Below, piece by piece: positions 8,692 through 16,942 of a stretch of DNA of 64,000 bases (the first letter of the stretch is position 1; the number at the start of each line of letters is the position of its first letter). Origin of the DNA: CAWFMO01 sp963817065 (GTDB taxonomy: Bacteria > Actinomycetota > Thermoleophilia > Solirubrobacterales > 70-9); contig CAWFMO010000001.1 in the NCBI GenBank assembly GCA_963817065.1, positions 1,550,001-1,614,000 of the forward strand. The letters are read 5' to 3'. The translations under genes were made by a program, and so were the position numbers. Below the pieces are notes generated by a model that was given only the letters and a program-made list of their open reading frames with translations, ran no database searches and was not told the origin of the DNA.

Positions 8692-10007
8692 ATGCGGCTG
8701 AGAATGCGCTCCGACCCCGAGAGCGATGTCGAGGTCGCGGCGGAGATCTCGACCTCGACCAGCTCGCCGGGCGCGGCGGTGCCGTCGAAGTGGACGGTCT
8801 TGTTGTGGCGGGTGCGGCCGCGCAGCCGGGTCGGGTCGGTGCGGCTCGGTCCCTCGACGAGGACATCCATCGTCCGCCCGACGAAGCGCTGCCCGCGCTC
8901 GCGGGCGCGGCGCTGGACGAGTTCGACCAGCCGTTCCATGCGCTCGACTTTGACCGGGTGCGGGACGGCGCCGTCGAACTCGGCGGCCTCGGTCCCGCGC
9001 CGGGGCGAGAAGACGAACGTGAACGCGCCGTCGTAGCCGACCTCGTCGACGACCTCGAGCGTCTGGGCGAAGTCCTCCTCGGTCTCGCCTGGGAAGCCGA
9101 CGATGATGTCGGTCGTCAGCGCGCAGTCGGGGACGTGCTCACGGATCAGCTCGACGCGCTCCATGTAGCGCTCGCGGTTGTAGGTCCGCCGCATCCGCTT
9201 GAGAACCGCGCTCGAGCCGGCCTGGAGCGGCAGGTGGATGTGCTCGCAGAGCGAGGGCAGCTCGGCGTGGGCGCGGACGACGTCCTCCTTCATGTCCTTG
9301 GGGTGCGGGCTCGTGTAGCGCAGCCGCTCGATCCCCTCGATCGCGTCGATCCGGCCGAGCAGCTCGGCGAAGCTGACCTTGCTCTCGCGCGGCAGGTCGC
9401 GCCCGTAGGAGTTGACGTTCTGCCCAAGCAGCGTCACCTCGCTGACCCCGTCGGCGGCGAGCTTCTCGACCTCGAGGGCCAACTCACCGGGATCGCGGCT
9501 GACCTCGCGGCCCCGGGTCGAGGGCACGATGCAGTAGGCGCAGACGCAGTTGCAGCCCTGCGAGATCTGGACCCAGGCCTGGAACTCGCGCTCGCGCTTC
9601 ATCGGCAGGTGGCCGGAGACGTCCTCGAACTCGAAGTAGCCCTGCGCCGTCAGCGAGTCGGAGTTGAGGAACTCGGCCAGCCGATGGATCTGGCCGGGGC
9701 CGAAGGCGACGTCGACGAACGGGAAGCGGCGGAAGACCTCGTCCTTGACCGACTGCGCCCAGCAGCCGCCGACGCCGACGATCCGCTCCGGGTTCTCGCC
9801 CTTGAGCCGCTTGGCCTCGCCGAGATGAGCGATGAAGCGGTTGTCGGCCGACTCGCGGATCGAGCAGGTGTTGAAGAGGATCAGGTCGGCGTCGGAGCGC
9901 TCGGCGACCTCCGCGTAGCCGAGCGAGTCGAGCATTCCCTTCATCCGCTCGGAATCGTGCTCGTTCATCTGGCACCCGAAGGTGGTCACGTGGTAGCTGG
10001 CGGGCAC
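8688..10007 (-). CDS. miaB: tRNA-2-methylthio-N6-dimethylallyladenosine synthase
   Basis: 439 residues from a GTG start (reading PASYHVTTFGCQMN after the initiator). A radical-SAM methylthiotransferase that adds the ms2 group to i6A37 using two [4Fe-4S] clusters. The N-terminal UPF0004 domain has Cys in FGCQMN, NTCSIRE and GGCWAQ. The radical SAM CxxxCxxC motif lies in GCNCVCAYCIVP. A C-terminal TRAM domain follows. A longer frame is open upstream, but family homology begins at this GTG. It is coupled to miaA by a 4-nt overlap. Confidence 0.95.
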   Translation of the reverse strand: MPASYHVTTFGCQMNEHDSERMKGMLDSLGYAEVAERSDADLILFNTCSIRESADNRFIAHLGEAKRLKGENPERIVGVGGCWAQSVKDEVFRRFPFVDVAFGPGQIHRLAEFLNSDSLTAQGYFEFEDVSGHLPMKREREFQAWVQISQGCNCVCAYCIVPSTRGREVSRDPGELALEVEKLAADGVSEVTLLGQNVNSYGRDLPRESKVSFAELLGRIDAIEGIERLRYTSPHPKDMKEDVVRAHAELPSLCEHIHLPLQAGSSAVLKRMRRTYNRERYMERVELIREHVPDCALTTDIIVGFPGETEEDFAQTLEVVDEVGYDGAFTFVFSPRRGTEAAEFDGAVPHPVKVERMERLVELVQRRARERGQRFVGRTMDVLVEGPSRTDPTRLRGRTRHNKTVHFDGTAAPGELVEVEISAATSTSLSGSERILSRI

Positions 10008-10039
10008 CGGGTCAGGGTAGCGGCGCGCGCCGCGACCGA

Positions 10040-11710
10040 CTAGCAGCCGAGCTTCTTGAGCTTCTTGCGGATCTTGCGCTTCGCGGCCTTCGTCTTCGCC
10101 TTCTTCAGCTTCTTTCGCAGCTTGGCGCAGCGCGGGTCGACCGTGGCGGCGCCCGGCGTTGTGGCGGGAACCACCCCGCCCGGCGAACCCGGAGCCGACA
10201 CGGGCACCCGATTGAAGTGGCTGACCGAGTCGCTGCCATACGATGCGACGTAGACGCTGCGATTGTCGTGGCTGACTGCCGCCTCGCGTGCGCCGGCGAG
10301 CGGGCCCGCCGAACCGGCGGGGGCGAGGTCCACGCAGCCGGCGGTGAACGGTCCGCCGGTGGCTTCGTTTGCGAGACAGCCCTGGAAGTGAAAGGAGCCG
10401 TAGTCGCCGGCCCCGAGGCTGCGGCTGAAGTGGGTGATCGACTCGCTGAGACTCGATGCTGCGTAGACGCTGCGGCTGTCTGGACTGACCGCGACCGATT
10501 CGACGGACCACAGCGGCCCTCCCGCACCGGCAGGGGCGAGATCGGTGCAACCGGCGGTTCCGCCGCTGGCCTGGTTCGCGAGACAGCCCTGGAAATAGAA
10601 GTAGCCGTAGTCCCCCGGCGCGATGCTGCGGCTGAAGTGGGTGACCGCGTTGCTCGTGTAGGACCCGACGTAGAGGCTGCGATTGTCGGGGCTGACCGCC
10701 ACAGAGGTTGCCTGCGTCAACGGACCGCCCGCTCCGGCGGGGCCGAGGTCGCCACACCCGGCGGTCTCGTCATCGGCCTCGTTCGCGAGGCAACCCTGAA
10801 AGTAGAAGTAGCCGTAGTCCCCCGGCGCGATGCTGCGGGTGAAGTGCGTGACCGCGTTGCTGCCGTACGCGGCGACGTAGAGACTGCGGTTGTCGGGGCT
10901 GACCGCGACCGAGCCGGCAGCGCCCAACGGCCCACCCAGCCCGGCCGGCGCAAGATCAAGGCACCCGGCCGTGCCGCCGACGGCCTCGCTCGCCACGCAG
11001 CCCTGGAAGTAGAAAAAGCCGTAGTCCCCGGCCTCGATGCTGCGGGTGAAATGGATGACCGTGTTGCTCCCGTAGGCGGTCGCGTAAACGCTGCGGTTGT
11101 CGGGGCTCACCGCGACCGAGCTGGCGAGGTCCAAGGGCCCCGTTGCGCCGGCGGGACCGAGGTCGACGCATCCGACGGCGGCGTCGTTCGCCAGGCACCC
11201 CTGGACCTGGAGCTGGCCGTAGTCACCGGCTCCGAGGCTGCGGGTGAAGTGGGTGACCGAGTCGCTGACGTTCGAGGCGACGTAGACGCTGCGGTTGTCG
11301 GGGCTGACCGCGACGGAGATCGGGCCGTCGAGGGGGCCACCCGGACCCGCCGGGGCGAGATCGAAGCAGAGGGATGTCGTGGTTTCGTTGGCGAGACAGC
11401 CCTGGTAGACGAGATCGCCGCTTCCGGGGTCGCGATTGAAGTGGCTGATCGAGTCGCCGTCGAACGACGCGACGTAGACGCTGCGGTTGTCCGGGCTGAC
11501 CGCGACCGACTCGGCGCCGTCGAGCGGCCCTGCCGAGCCGCTCGGCGCGAGGTCGAGGCATCCGGCGGTACCGGCGCTCGCTTCGCTGGCAAGGCAGTTG
11601 TCGAACCCGATCTCGCCGACCGCCTGCGCTCCCGCTGGCAGCACCATGGCGACGATTGCCGCCGCGAGCGTCGCCGCAATCCCACATCGCCCTAGAACCC
11701 TGCTCCCCAT
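10040..11710 (-). CDS. Secreted seven-repeat beta-propeller (lactonase-like) protein with Lys-rich C terminus
   Basis: 556 residues. Signal peptide (about 1-30, ending GAQA) is followed by about seven repeats of roughly 66 residues, each with AVSPDNRSVYVAS and a VTHFxRS strand plus a QGCLANEA/DLAPAG segment. This is the YVTN/lactonase-type propeller pattern. Each repeat carries paired cysteines in CLAN...CxDLAP, probably disulphides. The tail (RCAKLRKKLKK to KKLKKLGC) is Lys-rich and bounded by Cys, like the tails in the 57-64 kb cluster. No enzymatic residues can be named. A paralogue with related repeats lies at 59754-61241. It is inserted between miaB and the recA region. Confidence 0.82.
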   Translation of the reverse strand: MGSRVLGRCGIAATLAAAIVAMVLPAGAQAVGEIGFDNCLASEASAGTAGCLDLAPSGSAGPLDGAESVAVSPDNRSVYVASFDGDSISHFNRDPGSGDLVYQGCLANETTTSLCFDLAPAGPGGPLDGPISVAVSPDNRSVYVASNVSDSVTHFTRSLGAGDYGQLQVQGCLANDAAVGCVDLGPAGATGPLDLASSVAVSPDNRSVYATAYGSNTVIHFTRSIEAGDYGFFYFQGCVASEAVGGTAGCLDLAPAGLGGPLGAAGSVAVSPDNRSLYVAAYGSNAVTHFTRSIAPGDYGYFYFQGCLANEADDETAGCGDLGPAGAGGPLTQATSVAVSPDNRSLYVGSYTSNAVTHFSRSIAPGDYGYFYFQGCLANQASGGTAGCTDLAPAGAGGPLWSVESVAVSPDSRSVYAASSLSESITHFSRSLGAGDYGSFHFQGCLANEATGGPFTAGCVDLAPAGSAGPLAGAREAAVSHDNRSVYVASYGSDSVSHFNRVPVSAPGSPGGVVPATTPGAATVDPRCAKLRKKLKKAKTKAAKRKIRKKLKKLGC

Positions 11711-11757
11711 CTCGAGACCCCCTGCGTCGAATTGTCCAGGCGGCGCAGACTACTCAA

Positions 11758-12051
11758 TTATCGCGGCGCTGCGGCGCCGCCGCGGCGGGCCTCGCCGACG
11801 ATCTGCTGGACGCGGCTGTGCGAGAGCCCGAGCGCCCTGGCGACCTCGCGGTAGCTCCCGCCGGCCCCAACCGCATCGAGGACGGCGCCGTCGCGCCTGA
11901 TCCGCGCGTCGCGGACCGCCTCGTCGATCTCGCGCAGGGCGCGGCGATAGGCGAGCCCGGCGCCGACGCGCTCGATCCAGACCCGCTCGCGGGTCTTCTC
12001 GAAGCCGCGCTGGAGCTGATCGAGGCGTTCGGCGCGTTCGGGGGCGATCAC
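11758..12051 (-). CDS. Small HTH protein with sigma-70 region 4-like helix-turn-helix
   Basis: 97 residues, GTG start. The first half is charged and helical; the end contains SYREVARALGLSHSRVQQIV, a classical HTH of the sigma-70 region 4 type. No region 2 is present, so it is a stand-alone DNA-binding protein rather than a sigma factor. Immediately upstream is a perfect 9-bp inverted repeat (12056-12064 and 12081-12089), a likely operator, possibly its own. It may regulate itself or the neighbouring cupredoxin gene; this is inference. Confidence 0.7.
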   Translation of the reverse strand: MIAPERAERLDQLQRGFEKTRERVWIERVGAGLAYRRALREIDEAVRDARIRRDGAVLDAVGAGGSYREVARALGLSHSRVQQIVGEARRGGAAAPR

Positions 12052-12055
12052 CTCG

Positions 12056-12089
12056 CCTGTATAGCACTCCTACGACCCAGCTATACAGG
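12056..12089. promoter_or_regulatory. Perfect 9-bp inverted repeat upstream of the HTH gene
   Basis: CCTGTATAG at 12056-12064 and its exact complement CTATACAGG at 12081-12089 are separated by 16 nt. The repeat sits 5 nt upstream of the GTG of the HTH gene and just after the stop of the cupredoxin gene. It is AT-richer than its surroundings, as expected for an operator or promoter region; a transcript hairpin is the alternative. Confidence 0.6.
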
Positions 12090-12102
12090 GTCCGCTGCGC
12101 GG

Positions 12103-12702
12103 CTACTCGACGGTGAGCGTGCCCTCCATGCCGCCCTCGCGGTGACCGGGGACATCGCAGAAGAACGTGTACTCGCCGGGCTCGACGAGCGCCGCGAGCG
12201 AGGCCGTGTCGTCGGCGATCAGGTCCGACTTGCCGACCGCCTCGCCGTTGCGCTCGAGTACGACGTCGTGGTCGACCCGCGAGGGGTTCGTGTAGTCGAT
12301 CGTCAGCTCGCCGGCCTTGGCGCTCAGCTGAGCGGGATCGTAGGAGAGCCCGCCGTCGGCCGGCGAGGTCAGCTTCAGGGTCGAGGACTGGGGCGAGCCC
12401 GTGGGCGCCGGGGCGCCCGGAGGCGGGCCCTCGGGCTCGTCGGCTTCGGCGACACCGGCCGCCTCGCCGGCGGCCTCCTCGAGCGCCGCGGCCTCCTCGT
12501 TCTCGCGGTGCTCGGCCTCCTCGCGCGAGTAGAGGACCGCGTAGGTCGCGGTCCCAATCACTAGCGCGGCGAAAAGCGCAGTTACGCCGCGCATCGCCAG
12601 CGGCGAGGGGAAATCGTTTTTCCGCAGGCCGAGCGCCGCGACGACGAGCGCCGCGAGGACGAGCGCGATTCCGAGCACGTAGAAGCCGGTCTGGTTATCC
12701 AT
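12103..12702 (-). CDS. Membrane-anchored cupredoxin-domain protein
   Basis: 199 residues. Two N-terminal membrane segments (about residues 6-28 and 38-58) are followed by a Glu/Ala-rich then Pro-rich linker (about 60-105) and a cupredoxin domain. Type 1 copper ligands are visible: His in RVDHDVVLE, then Cys and His in YTFFCDVPGHREGGM with a downstream Met. A plastocyanin-like electron carrier facing the outside of the membrane is the likely role. No partner oxidase is nearby. TAGGAT lies 8 nt upstream of the ATG. Confidence 0.85.
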   Translation of the reverse strand: MDNQTGFYVLGIALVLAALVVAALGLRKNDFPSPLAMRGVTALFAALVIGTATYAVLYSREEAEHRENEEAAALEEAAGEAAGVAEADEPEGPPPGAPAPTGSPQSSTLKLTSPADGGLSYDPAQLSAKAGELTIDYTNPSRVDHDVVLERNGEAVGKSDLIADDTASLAALVEPGEYTFFCDVPGHREGGMEGTLTVE

Positions 12703-12710
12703 CGGCGCGG

Positions 12711-12716
12711 ATCCTA
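12711..12716 (-). promoter_or_regulatory. -10-like TAGGAT before the cupredoxin gene
   Basis: TAGGAT ends 8 nt upstream of the ATG at 12702, in the 108-nt divergent gap shared with the small secreted protein gene at 12811. Confidence 0.45.
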
Positions 12717-12810
12717 TATCCCAGGTAACCCTTCACCCGGCCGCGGCGCTTATGGAGGTAACAGCGGGAATCGCGGCAGGCGGCCCCGCGGCCACGAGGA
12801 GGCTCCACAG

Positions 12811-13167
12811 ATGAAGATCCGCACAACGCTCGCCATCGCCGTTCTGGCGATGCTCGTCGTCCCAGGCGCCGCCCAGGCGCACAAGAAGGTCTACCCGGCG
12901 AGCTTGGCCGTGACGGCGATCAAAGGCGCCAACGCCGAAGGCAAAATCGCCTCGAATCCCCCCTGCATCGCCGGGCGGTCGGTAAGCGTGCTGAACTCGA
13001 GCGGCGCTGTCATCGACACCGGGCTGAGCGACGCCACCGGCACGTTCAAGCTCAAGGCGAAGGACCCCGGCTCCTACTCAGCGGTGGTCAAGCGACGTGT
13101 GCTCAGGCGCGACAAGAAGCACAAGCACATCTGCGGCGGCGCCCAGACGAGCTTCGTCGTCACCTAG
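12811..13167 (+). CDS. Small secreted protein, function unknown
   Basis: 118 residues. Clear signal peptide MKIRTTLAIAVLAMLVVPG ending AQA, then a domain with KIASNPPCIAGRSVSVL, GTFKLKAKDPGSYSAVV and a basic segment RRDKKHKHICGG. The beta-rich pattern with two cysteines suggests a small extracellular Ig-like/carboxypeptidase-regulatory-like fold. A strong Shine-Dalgarno (GAGGAGG) lies 9 nt before the ATG, unlike the leaderless neighbours. Its stop overlaps the convergent recX stop. Confidence 0.72.
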   Translation: MKIRTTLAIAVLAMLVVPGAAQAHKKVYPASLAVTAIKGANAEGKIASNPPCIAGRSVSVLNSSGAVIDTGLSDATGTFKLKAKDPGSYSAVVKRRVLRRDKKHKHICGGAQTSFVVT

Positions 13168-13679
13168 GCGGCTTCGCGCTCTGCCCGCCGAACCGCCTCG
13201 TAGGCGAGCTCGAGCGGATAGCCGCGACGGCCGAGGAAGGCGAGCGCTTTCGAGCGCTCTCCCTCCGAACCCACCCCGCGGCCGCTCTTCTCGAGCGCCA
13301 GCAGCGCGCGATCGAGAACCTGCTCCTCGCCCTCCCCTTCGAGCGCGGCCTCGATGTGCTCGCGGGCGACGCCCCGCGAGCCGAGGGTCTCCGCGATCCG
13401 GTCCGGGCCCCAACCCGAGATATCGCGCTTCTCCTCGGCGAATCGCCGCGCGTACTCGCGGTCGTCGAGCGCCCCCGCCTCGACCAACTCGGAGATCACG
13501 GTCTCGAGCTCGGCCTCCTCCACCCCGCGCCCGCGCAGCCAGTCGCCGAGCTCGCGCTCGGTGCGCTCCTTGCGGCCGAGCGCCTGGAGCGCGAGCGCGG
13601 CGGGGTCCTGTTCGCGGCTCTTAGGCAGCCTTCTTGGCGGCGGGCTTGCGCGCCGCCGGCTTGGGCTCGGACTTCGCAC
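13164..13679 (-). CDS. recX: Regulatory protein RecX (start uncertain)
   Basis: Modulates RecA filament activity. The conserved body runs from ALALQALGRKERTERELGDWL through LDDREYARRFAEEKR to a C-terminal helical repeat ending AYEAVRRAEREAA, giving about 150 homologous residues. Homology begins just past the recA stop, but no ATG, GTG or TTG occurs there in frame. Options are GTG at 13679 (used here, 55-nt overlap with recA), CTG at 13628 preceded by AAGAAGG, or ATG at 13769. Immediately downstream of recA on the same strand, as in most actinobacteria. Confidence 0.85.
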   Translation of the reverse strand: MRSPSPSRRRASPPPRRLPKSREQDPAALALQALGRKERTERELGDWLRGRGVEEAELETVISELVEAGALDDREYARRFAEEKRDISGWGPDRIAETLGSRGVAREHIEAALEGEGEEQVLDRALLALEKSGRGVGSEGERSKALAFLGRRGYPLELAYEAVRRAEREAA

Positions 13680-14868
13680 CTTCGGCCTTCGCCGGCTCGG
13701 CCTTGGCGGGCTCCGGCTTAGCCGGCTGGGCCTTCGGCTTCTCCGCGGGCTCGGCGGGCTTCGCCGCACCGGCGTCCGCCGGCGGGGCCTCGGCGACCGC
13801 GAGCGGCCGCGGGCGCGCCTGCTCGCGCGGCTCGGGCGTGTCCTCGATGATCTTGGCCCGCACCCTCTGCTCGATCTCGTCCGCGGTGTCGGGGTTGTCG
13901 CGCAGGAACTCCTTCGAGTTGTTGCGCCCCTGGCCGAGCCTGATCTCCCCGTAGGAGAAGAACGAGCCCGACTTCTGGACCAGGTCGTTCTCGATCCCGA
14001 GGTCGAGCAGGCAGCCCTCGCGCGAGATCCCGTCGCCGTACTCGATGTCGAACTCGGCGAGCTTGAACGGCGGGGCGACCTTGTTCTTGACGACCTTGAC
14101 CCGGACCCGGTTCCCGACCGCCTCGGTTCCCTCCTTGAGGGTCTCGATCCGGCGCAGGTCGAGCCGCTGGGAGGAATAGAACTTCAGCGCCCGGCCGCCC
14201 GGCTGGGTCTCCGGTGAGCCGAAGCTGACCCCGATCTTCTCGCGGATCTGGTTCGTGAACAGGCAGACGGTGTTGGCGCGGCTCAGGTTGCCGGCCAGCT
14301 TGCGCAGCGCCTGCGACATCAGCCGCGCCTGCAGGCCGACGTGCGAGTCGCCGATCTGCCCCTCGAGCTCGACCTTGGGGGTGAGCGCGGCGACCGAGTC
14401 GACCGCGATCAGGTCGACGGCGCCGGAGCGGACGAGGACGTCGACGATCTCGAGCGCCTGCTCGCCGTGATCGGGCTGGGAGATCAGCAGCTCGTCGGTG
14501 TCGACGCCGATCCGGCGCGCGTAGATCGGATCGATCGCGTGCTCGGTGTCGATGAACGCGCAGACTCCGCCGCGCACCTGGGCCTCGGCGATCATGTGGT
14601 AGATCAAGGTCGTCTTTCCCGAGGACTCGGGGCCGAAGATCTCGACGATCCGGCCCTTGGGCACGCCGCCGACCCCGAGCGCGAGGTCGAGCGAGAGCGC
14701 GCCGGTCGGGATCGCCTCGACGTCCATGCCGTGGTCGTCGCCGAGCCGCATCAGCGACCCCTCGCCGAACTCCTTGTGGATCTGGGTCATCGCCGCCTCG
14801 AGCGCCGCGTCCCGGGCCTTGGCGTCCTTGCCGCCGGCGCCTTCCTTCATTCGTCCTTCTGCTGCCAT
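13621..14868 (-). CDS. recA: Recombinase A with long Ala/Lys/Pro C-terminal tail
   Basis: 415 residues. ATP-dependent strand exchange and LexA co-protease. Walker A GPESSGKTTLIYH near residue 80, the MAW region and Walker B (VDLIAVDSVAAL) are intact, and loop L2 follows QIREKIGVSFGSPET. The core ends near residue 345; the last 70 residues are rich in AKPEPAKAEPAKAEG-type repeats, resembling histone H1 tails and longer than the usual acidic RecA tail. Shine-Dalgarno AGGACC-like sequence precedes the ATG. No intein. Confidence 0.97.
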   Translation of the reverse strand: MAAEGRMKEGAGGKDAKARDAALEAAMTQIHKEFGEGSLMRLGDDHGMDVEAIPTGALSLDLALGVGGVPKGRIVEIFGPESSGKTTLIYHMIAEAQVRGGVCAFIDTEHAIDPIYARRIGVDTDELLISQPDHGEQALEIVDVLVRSGAVDLIAVDSVAALTPKVELEGQIGDSHVGLQARLMSQALRKLAGNLSRANTVCLFTNQIREKIGVSFGSPETQPGGRALKFYSSQRLDLRRIETLKEGTEAVGNRVRVKVVKNKVAPPFKLAEFDIEYGDGISREGCLLDLGIENDLVQKSGSFFSYGEIRLGQGRNNSKEFLRDNPDTADEIEQRVRAKIIEDTPEPREQARPRPLAVAEAPPADAGAAKPAEPAEKPKAQPAKPEPAKAEPAKAEGAKSEPKPAARKPAAKKAA

Positions 14869-14883
14869 TTCAGGTCCTCTCGA

Positions 14884-15477
14884 TCAGGGTTGGAGCTGCA
14901 ACTCGGCCAAAGACTCGTATTCGGCGCCTTGACGCCGGAGATGCGAACGGTAGAGGCGCAGCCGGATGGAAACGAACGTGTGTTCGAAGCTCTCGGGCAG
15001 CGGGCCGGGCGGCTCCCCCACCCGCGCCGGCCGCTTCGCGCCGCGCTTCTCGCGCTTGACGCGGGCCACGGTCACGTGGGGCCAAAAGGGCCGCTTCTCG
15101 GGCTCGTAGAAGCCCGCCGCGACCAGCGAGTCCGAGACCCGCGCCTGGAGCTCGACCGCGCCCGGACTCTCGGCCTCGAGCGCGAACAGCCGCGGATTGC
15201 GCCCCTTCGGCCGCCCGACCGGTTCCGGCAGCAGCCGGATCTCGGGCGCGGCGAGTCCCTCGGGGAGCGCGGCCGCCGCGATCTCGTCGATCGCCTTCTC
15301 GGGCTGATAGCCGAGGAACGCGAGCGTGATGTGGAGCGACGCCGGGGCGAGCGGGCGGAGCGCCGGATCGCGGAGCGCCTCGCGCTGCCAGGCGACGATC
15401 CCCTCCCGCACCTCGTCCGGGAGGTCGAGGGCGACGAAGAGGCGCGCCCGCGGGGATCCGAGTCGCTGCTTTGCCAT
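14884..15477 (-). CDS. thpR: RNA 2',3'-cyclic phosphodiesterase (2H superfamily, ThpR/LigT)
   Basis: 197 residues starting MAKQRLGSPRARLFVALDLP. The two catalytic HxT motifs of the 2H phosphoesterases are present: HITLAFLG near residue 55 and HVTVARVK near residue 140. The family opens 2',3'-cyclic phosphates on RNA ends. An earlier ATG at 15546 is open but lies before family homology; TAGGCT 7 nt upstream of the chosen ATG supports it. Downstream of thpR is recA, a common actinobacterial neighbour together with cinA. Confidence 0.9.
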   Translation of the reverse strand: MAKQRLGSPRARLFVALDLPDEVREGIVAWQREALRDPALRPLAPASLHITLAFLGYQPEKAIDEIAAAALPEGLAAPEIRLLPEPVGRPKGRNPRLFALEAESPGAVELQARVSDSLVAAGFYEPEKRPFWPHVTVARVKREKRGAKRPARVGEPPGPLPESFEHTFVSIRLRLYRSHLRRQGAEYESLAELQLQP

Positions 15478-15484
15478 CGGCGCG

Positions 15485-15490
15485 AGCCTA
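15485..15490 (-). promoter_or_regulatory. -10-like TAGGCT before thpR
   Basis: TAGGCT ends 7 nt upstream of the ATG at 15477 and favours that start over the longer frame. Confidence 0.5.
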
Positions 15491-15545
15491 CGGTCCCCGG
15501 CCGGACGGGTGGGAAACGAGTCCGTGCCGTATCTGTGCCGGCTCA

Positions 15546-15551
15546 TAGACT
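15546..15551 (+). promoter_or_regulatory. -10-like TAGACT before the alpha/beta hydrolase
   Basis: TAGACT ends 6 nt upstream of an in-frame ATC at 15558, the position where the leaderless spacing seen elsewhere would put a start codon. Confidence 0.4.
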
Positions 15552-15557
15552 CGGGCG

Positions 15558-16455
15558 ATCGCCGAGCCCCCGCATATCGAAGGCGTCACGCACCGCTCGG
15601 TCGACGCCGGCGGGCTCAGCGTCCACCTCGCCGAGGCCGGCGATCCGGGCGGCGATCCGGTGCTGATGCTCCACGGCTGGCCCCAGAACTGGTTCCTGTG
15701 GCGGAACGTGATCGGGCCCCTCGCCGCCTCCGGTTACCGGGTCCTCGCCCCCGACCTCCGCGGCTTCGGCTCGACCGAGGCGCCGGGCTCCGGCTACGAC
15801 GGGCCGACCTTCGCCCGCGACCAGGTCGCGCTGCTCGACGCGCTCGGGATCGAGAAGACGCTGCGTTCTCGGACACGACTGGGGCGGCTGGACCGCGTTC
15901 CTGCTCGGCCTCGACCACCCCGAGCGCGTGCGCGCGATGGTCGCCTGCAACGTCCCCCACCCCTGGCCGCCGCAGAACCCTGAGCTGCTGACCGAGCTCT
16001 GGCGCAGCTGGTACACCGCCGCGCTCGCGTTCCTTCCTCACCCCGCGGTCGCAACCTGGACCGCTCGAAGGATCCTCACCCAGGGCAACGTCCGCGACCC
16101 GTTCTCCCCCGCCGAGCTCGACGCCTTCATCGGGCCGATCGCGGAGCCGGCTCGCGCCCGCTGCACGAGCGAGCTCTACCGCCACTACCTCCGCAGCGTC
16201 GGCGACGGCCTCAAGGGGGAGTTCGCCGAGCGGCGGCTTCGGGCGCCCGCGCTGCTGCTGTTCGGCGAGCGGGACCTGTACGTGACGGCGAAAATCCTCG
16301 GTGAGCCGGCGGACTGGGAACCCCACGCCGACGATCTGCGGGTCGAGCTCGTCCCCGACAGCGGACACTTCATAGTCGACGAGAAACCCGAACTGGTGAC
16401 CGAGCGGGCCCTGGCCCATTTCGGGGCCGAGAGAGGAAGCGATGGAGCTACGTGA
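15558..16455 (+). pseudogene. Alpha/beta hydrolase (epoxide hydrolase-like), frameshifted and without a normal start codon
   Basis: Reads IAEPPHIEGVTHRSVDAGG and then VLMLHGWPQNWFLWR, the HGxP oxyanion motif. The nucleophile motif GHDWGGW lies in another frame: one extra base near 15861-15864 separates the two parts. The rest (VRAMVACNVPHPWPP) continues with the acid Asp in GERDLYV and the His in DSGHFIV. The triad Asp-Asp-His fits epoxide hydrolases or haloalkane dehalogenases. The first in-frame codon at the expected position is ATC, not ATG; the first ordinary start is GTG 15660, which would remove a core strand. It overlaps osmC by 14 nt. Broken gene or sequence error. Confidence 0.75.
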
Positions 16456-16942
16456 GCTACAGAAGCCGATCAAGGAGCGCTACCGGGAGCAGCCGGACGA
16501 GGCGCGAATCACGCTCACCGCGCGCGGCGGCGAGCAGGACGACCCGACGGGCTGCTCGGTGGATCTCGGCCGCGCGATCCAGGAGGCCGAGGCGCACGTC
16601 GGCGTCGGCGGCCCCGGCGCCGGCGCCTGCTCGGGCGATCTGCTGCTCGGAGCGCTCGCGGCCTGCGCCCAGATCACGACCCAGATGGTCGCCGCATCGC
16701 TCGGGATCGAGACCGAGCGGATCGAGGTCGTCGTCGAGGGCGACCTCGACCTCCGCGGGACGCTGGGGGTCGACCGCGACGCCCCGGTCGGCTTCGACGC
16801 GATCAGGATCAGGTTCGAGATCGACGCGCCCGGCGCGAGCCCCGAGGACCTCGCCTCGCTGCACGAGAAGGCCGAGCGCTACTGCACCGTCCTGCAGACC
16901 CTGCGCACCCCGCCCGAGATCGAGTCGTCGCTCGCGGCCTAG
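16442..16942 (+). CDS. OsmC-like peroxiredoxin family protein
   Basis: 166 residues. OsmC/Ohr proteins reduce organic hydroperoxides using two cysteines. Here GALAACAQITTQM supplies the second, helix-borne Cys of the family and ERYCTVLQTLRTPP another, while a Cys also occurs in GAGACSGDLL. The spacing resembles the YhfA/OsmC-like branch rather than classical Ohr. The ATG lies inside the end of the alpha/beta hydrolase frame, so the two are co-transcribed. The gene ends 4 nt into the convergent cinA stop. Confidence 0.85.
   Translation: MELRELQKPIKERYREQPDEARITLTARGGEQDDPTGCSVDLGRAIQEAEAHVGVGGPGAGACSGDLLLGALAACAQITTQMVAASLGIETERIEVVVEGDLDLRGTLGVDRDAPVGFDAIRIRFEIDAPGASPEDLASLHEKAERYCTVLQTLRTPPEIESSLAA

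Noticed and set aside
8688..10757. 689-residue form of MiaB
   Set aside because: The extra N terminus is the propeller gene read in another frame; MiaB homology starts at the GTG at 10007.
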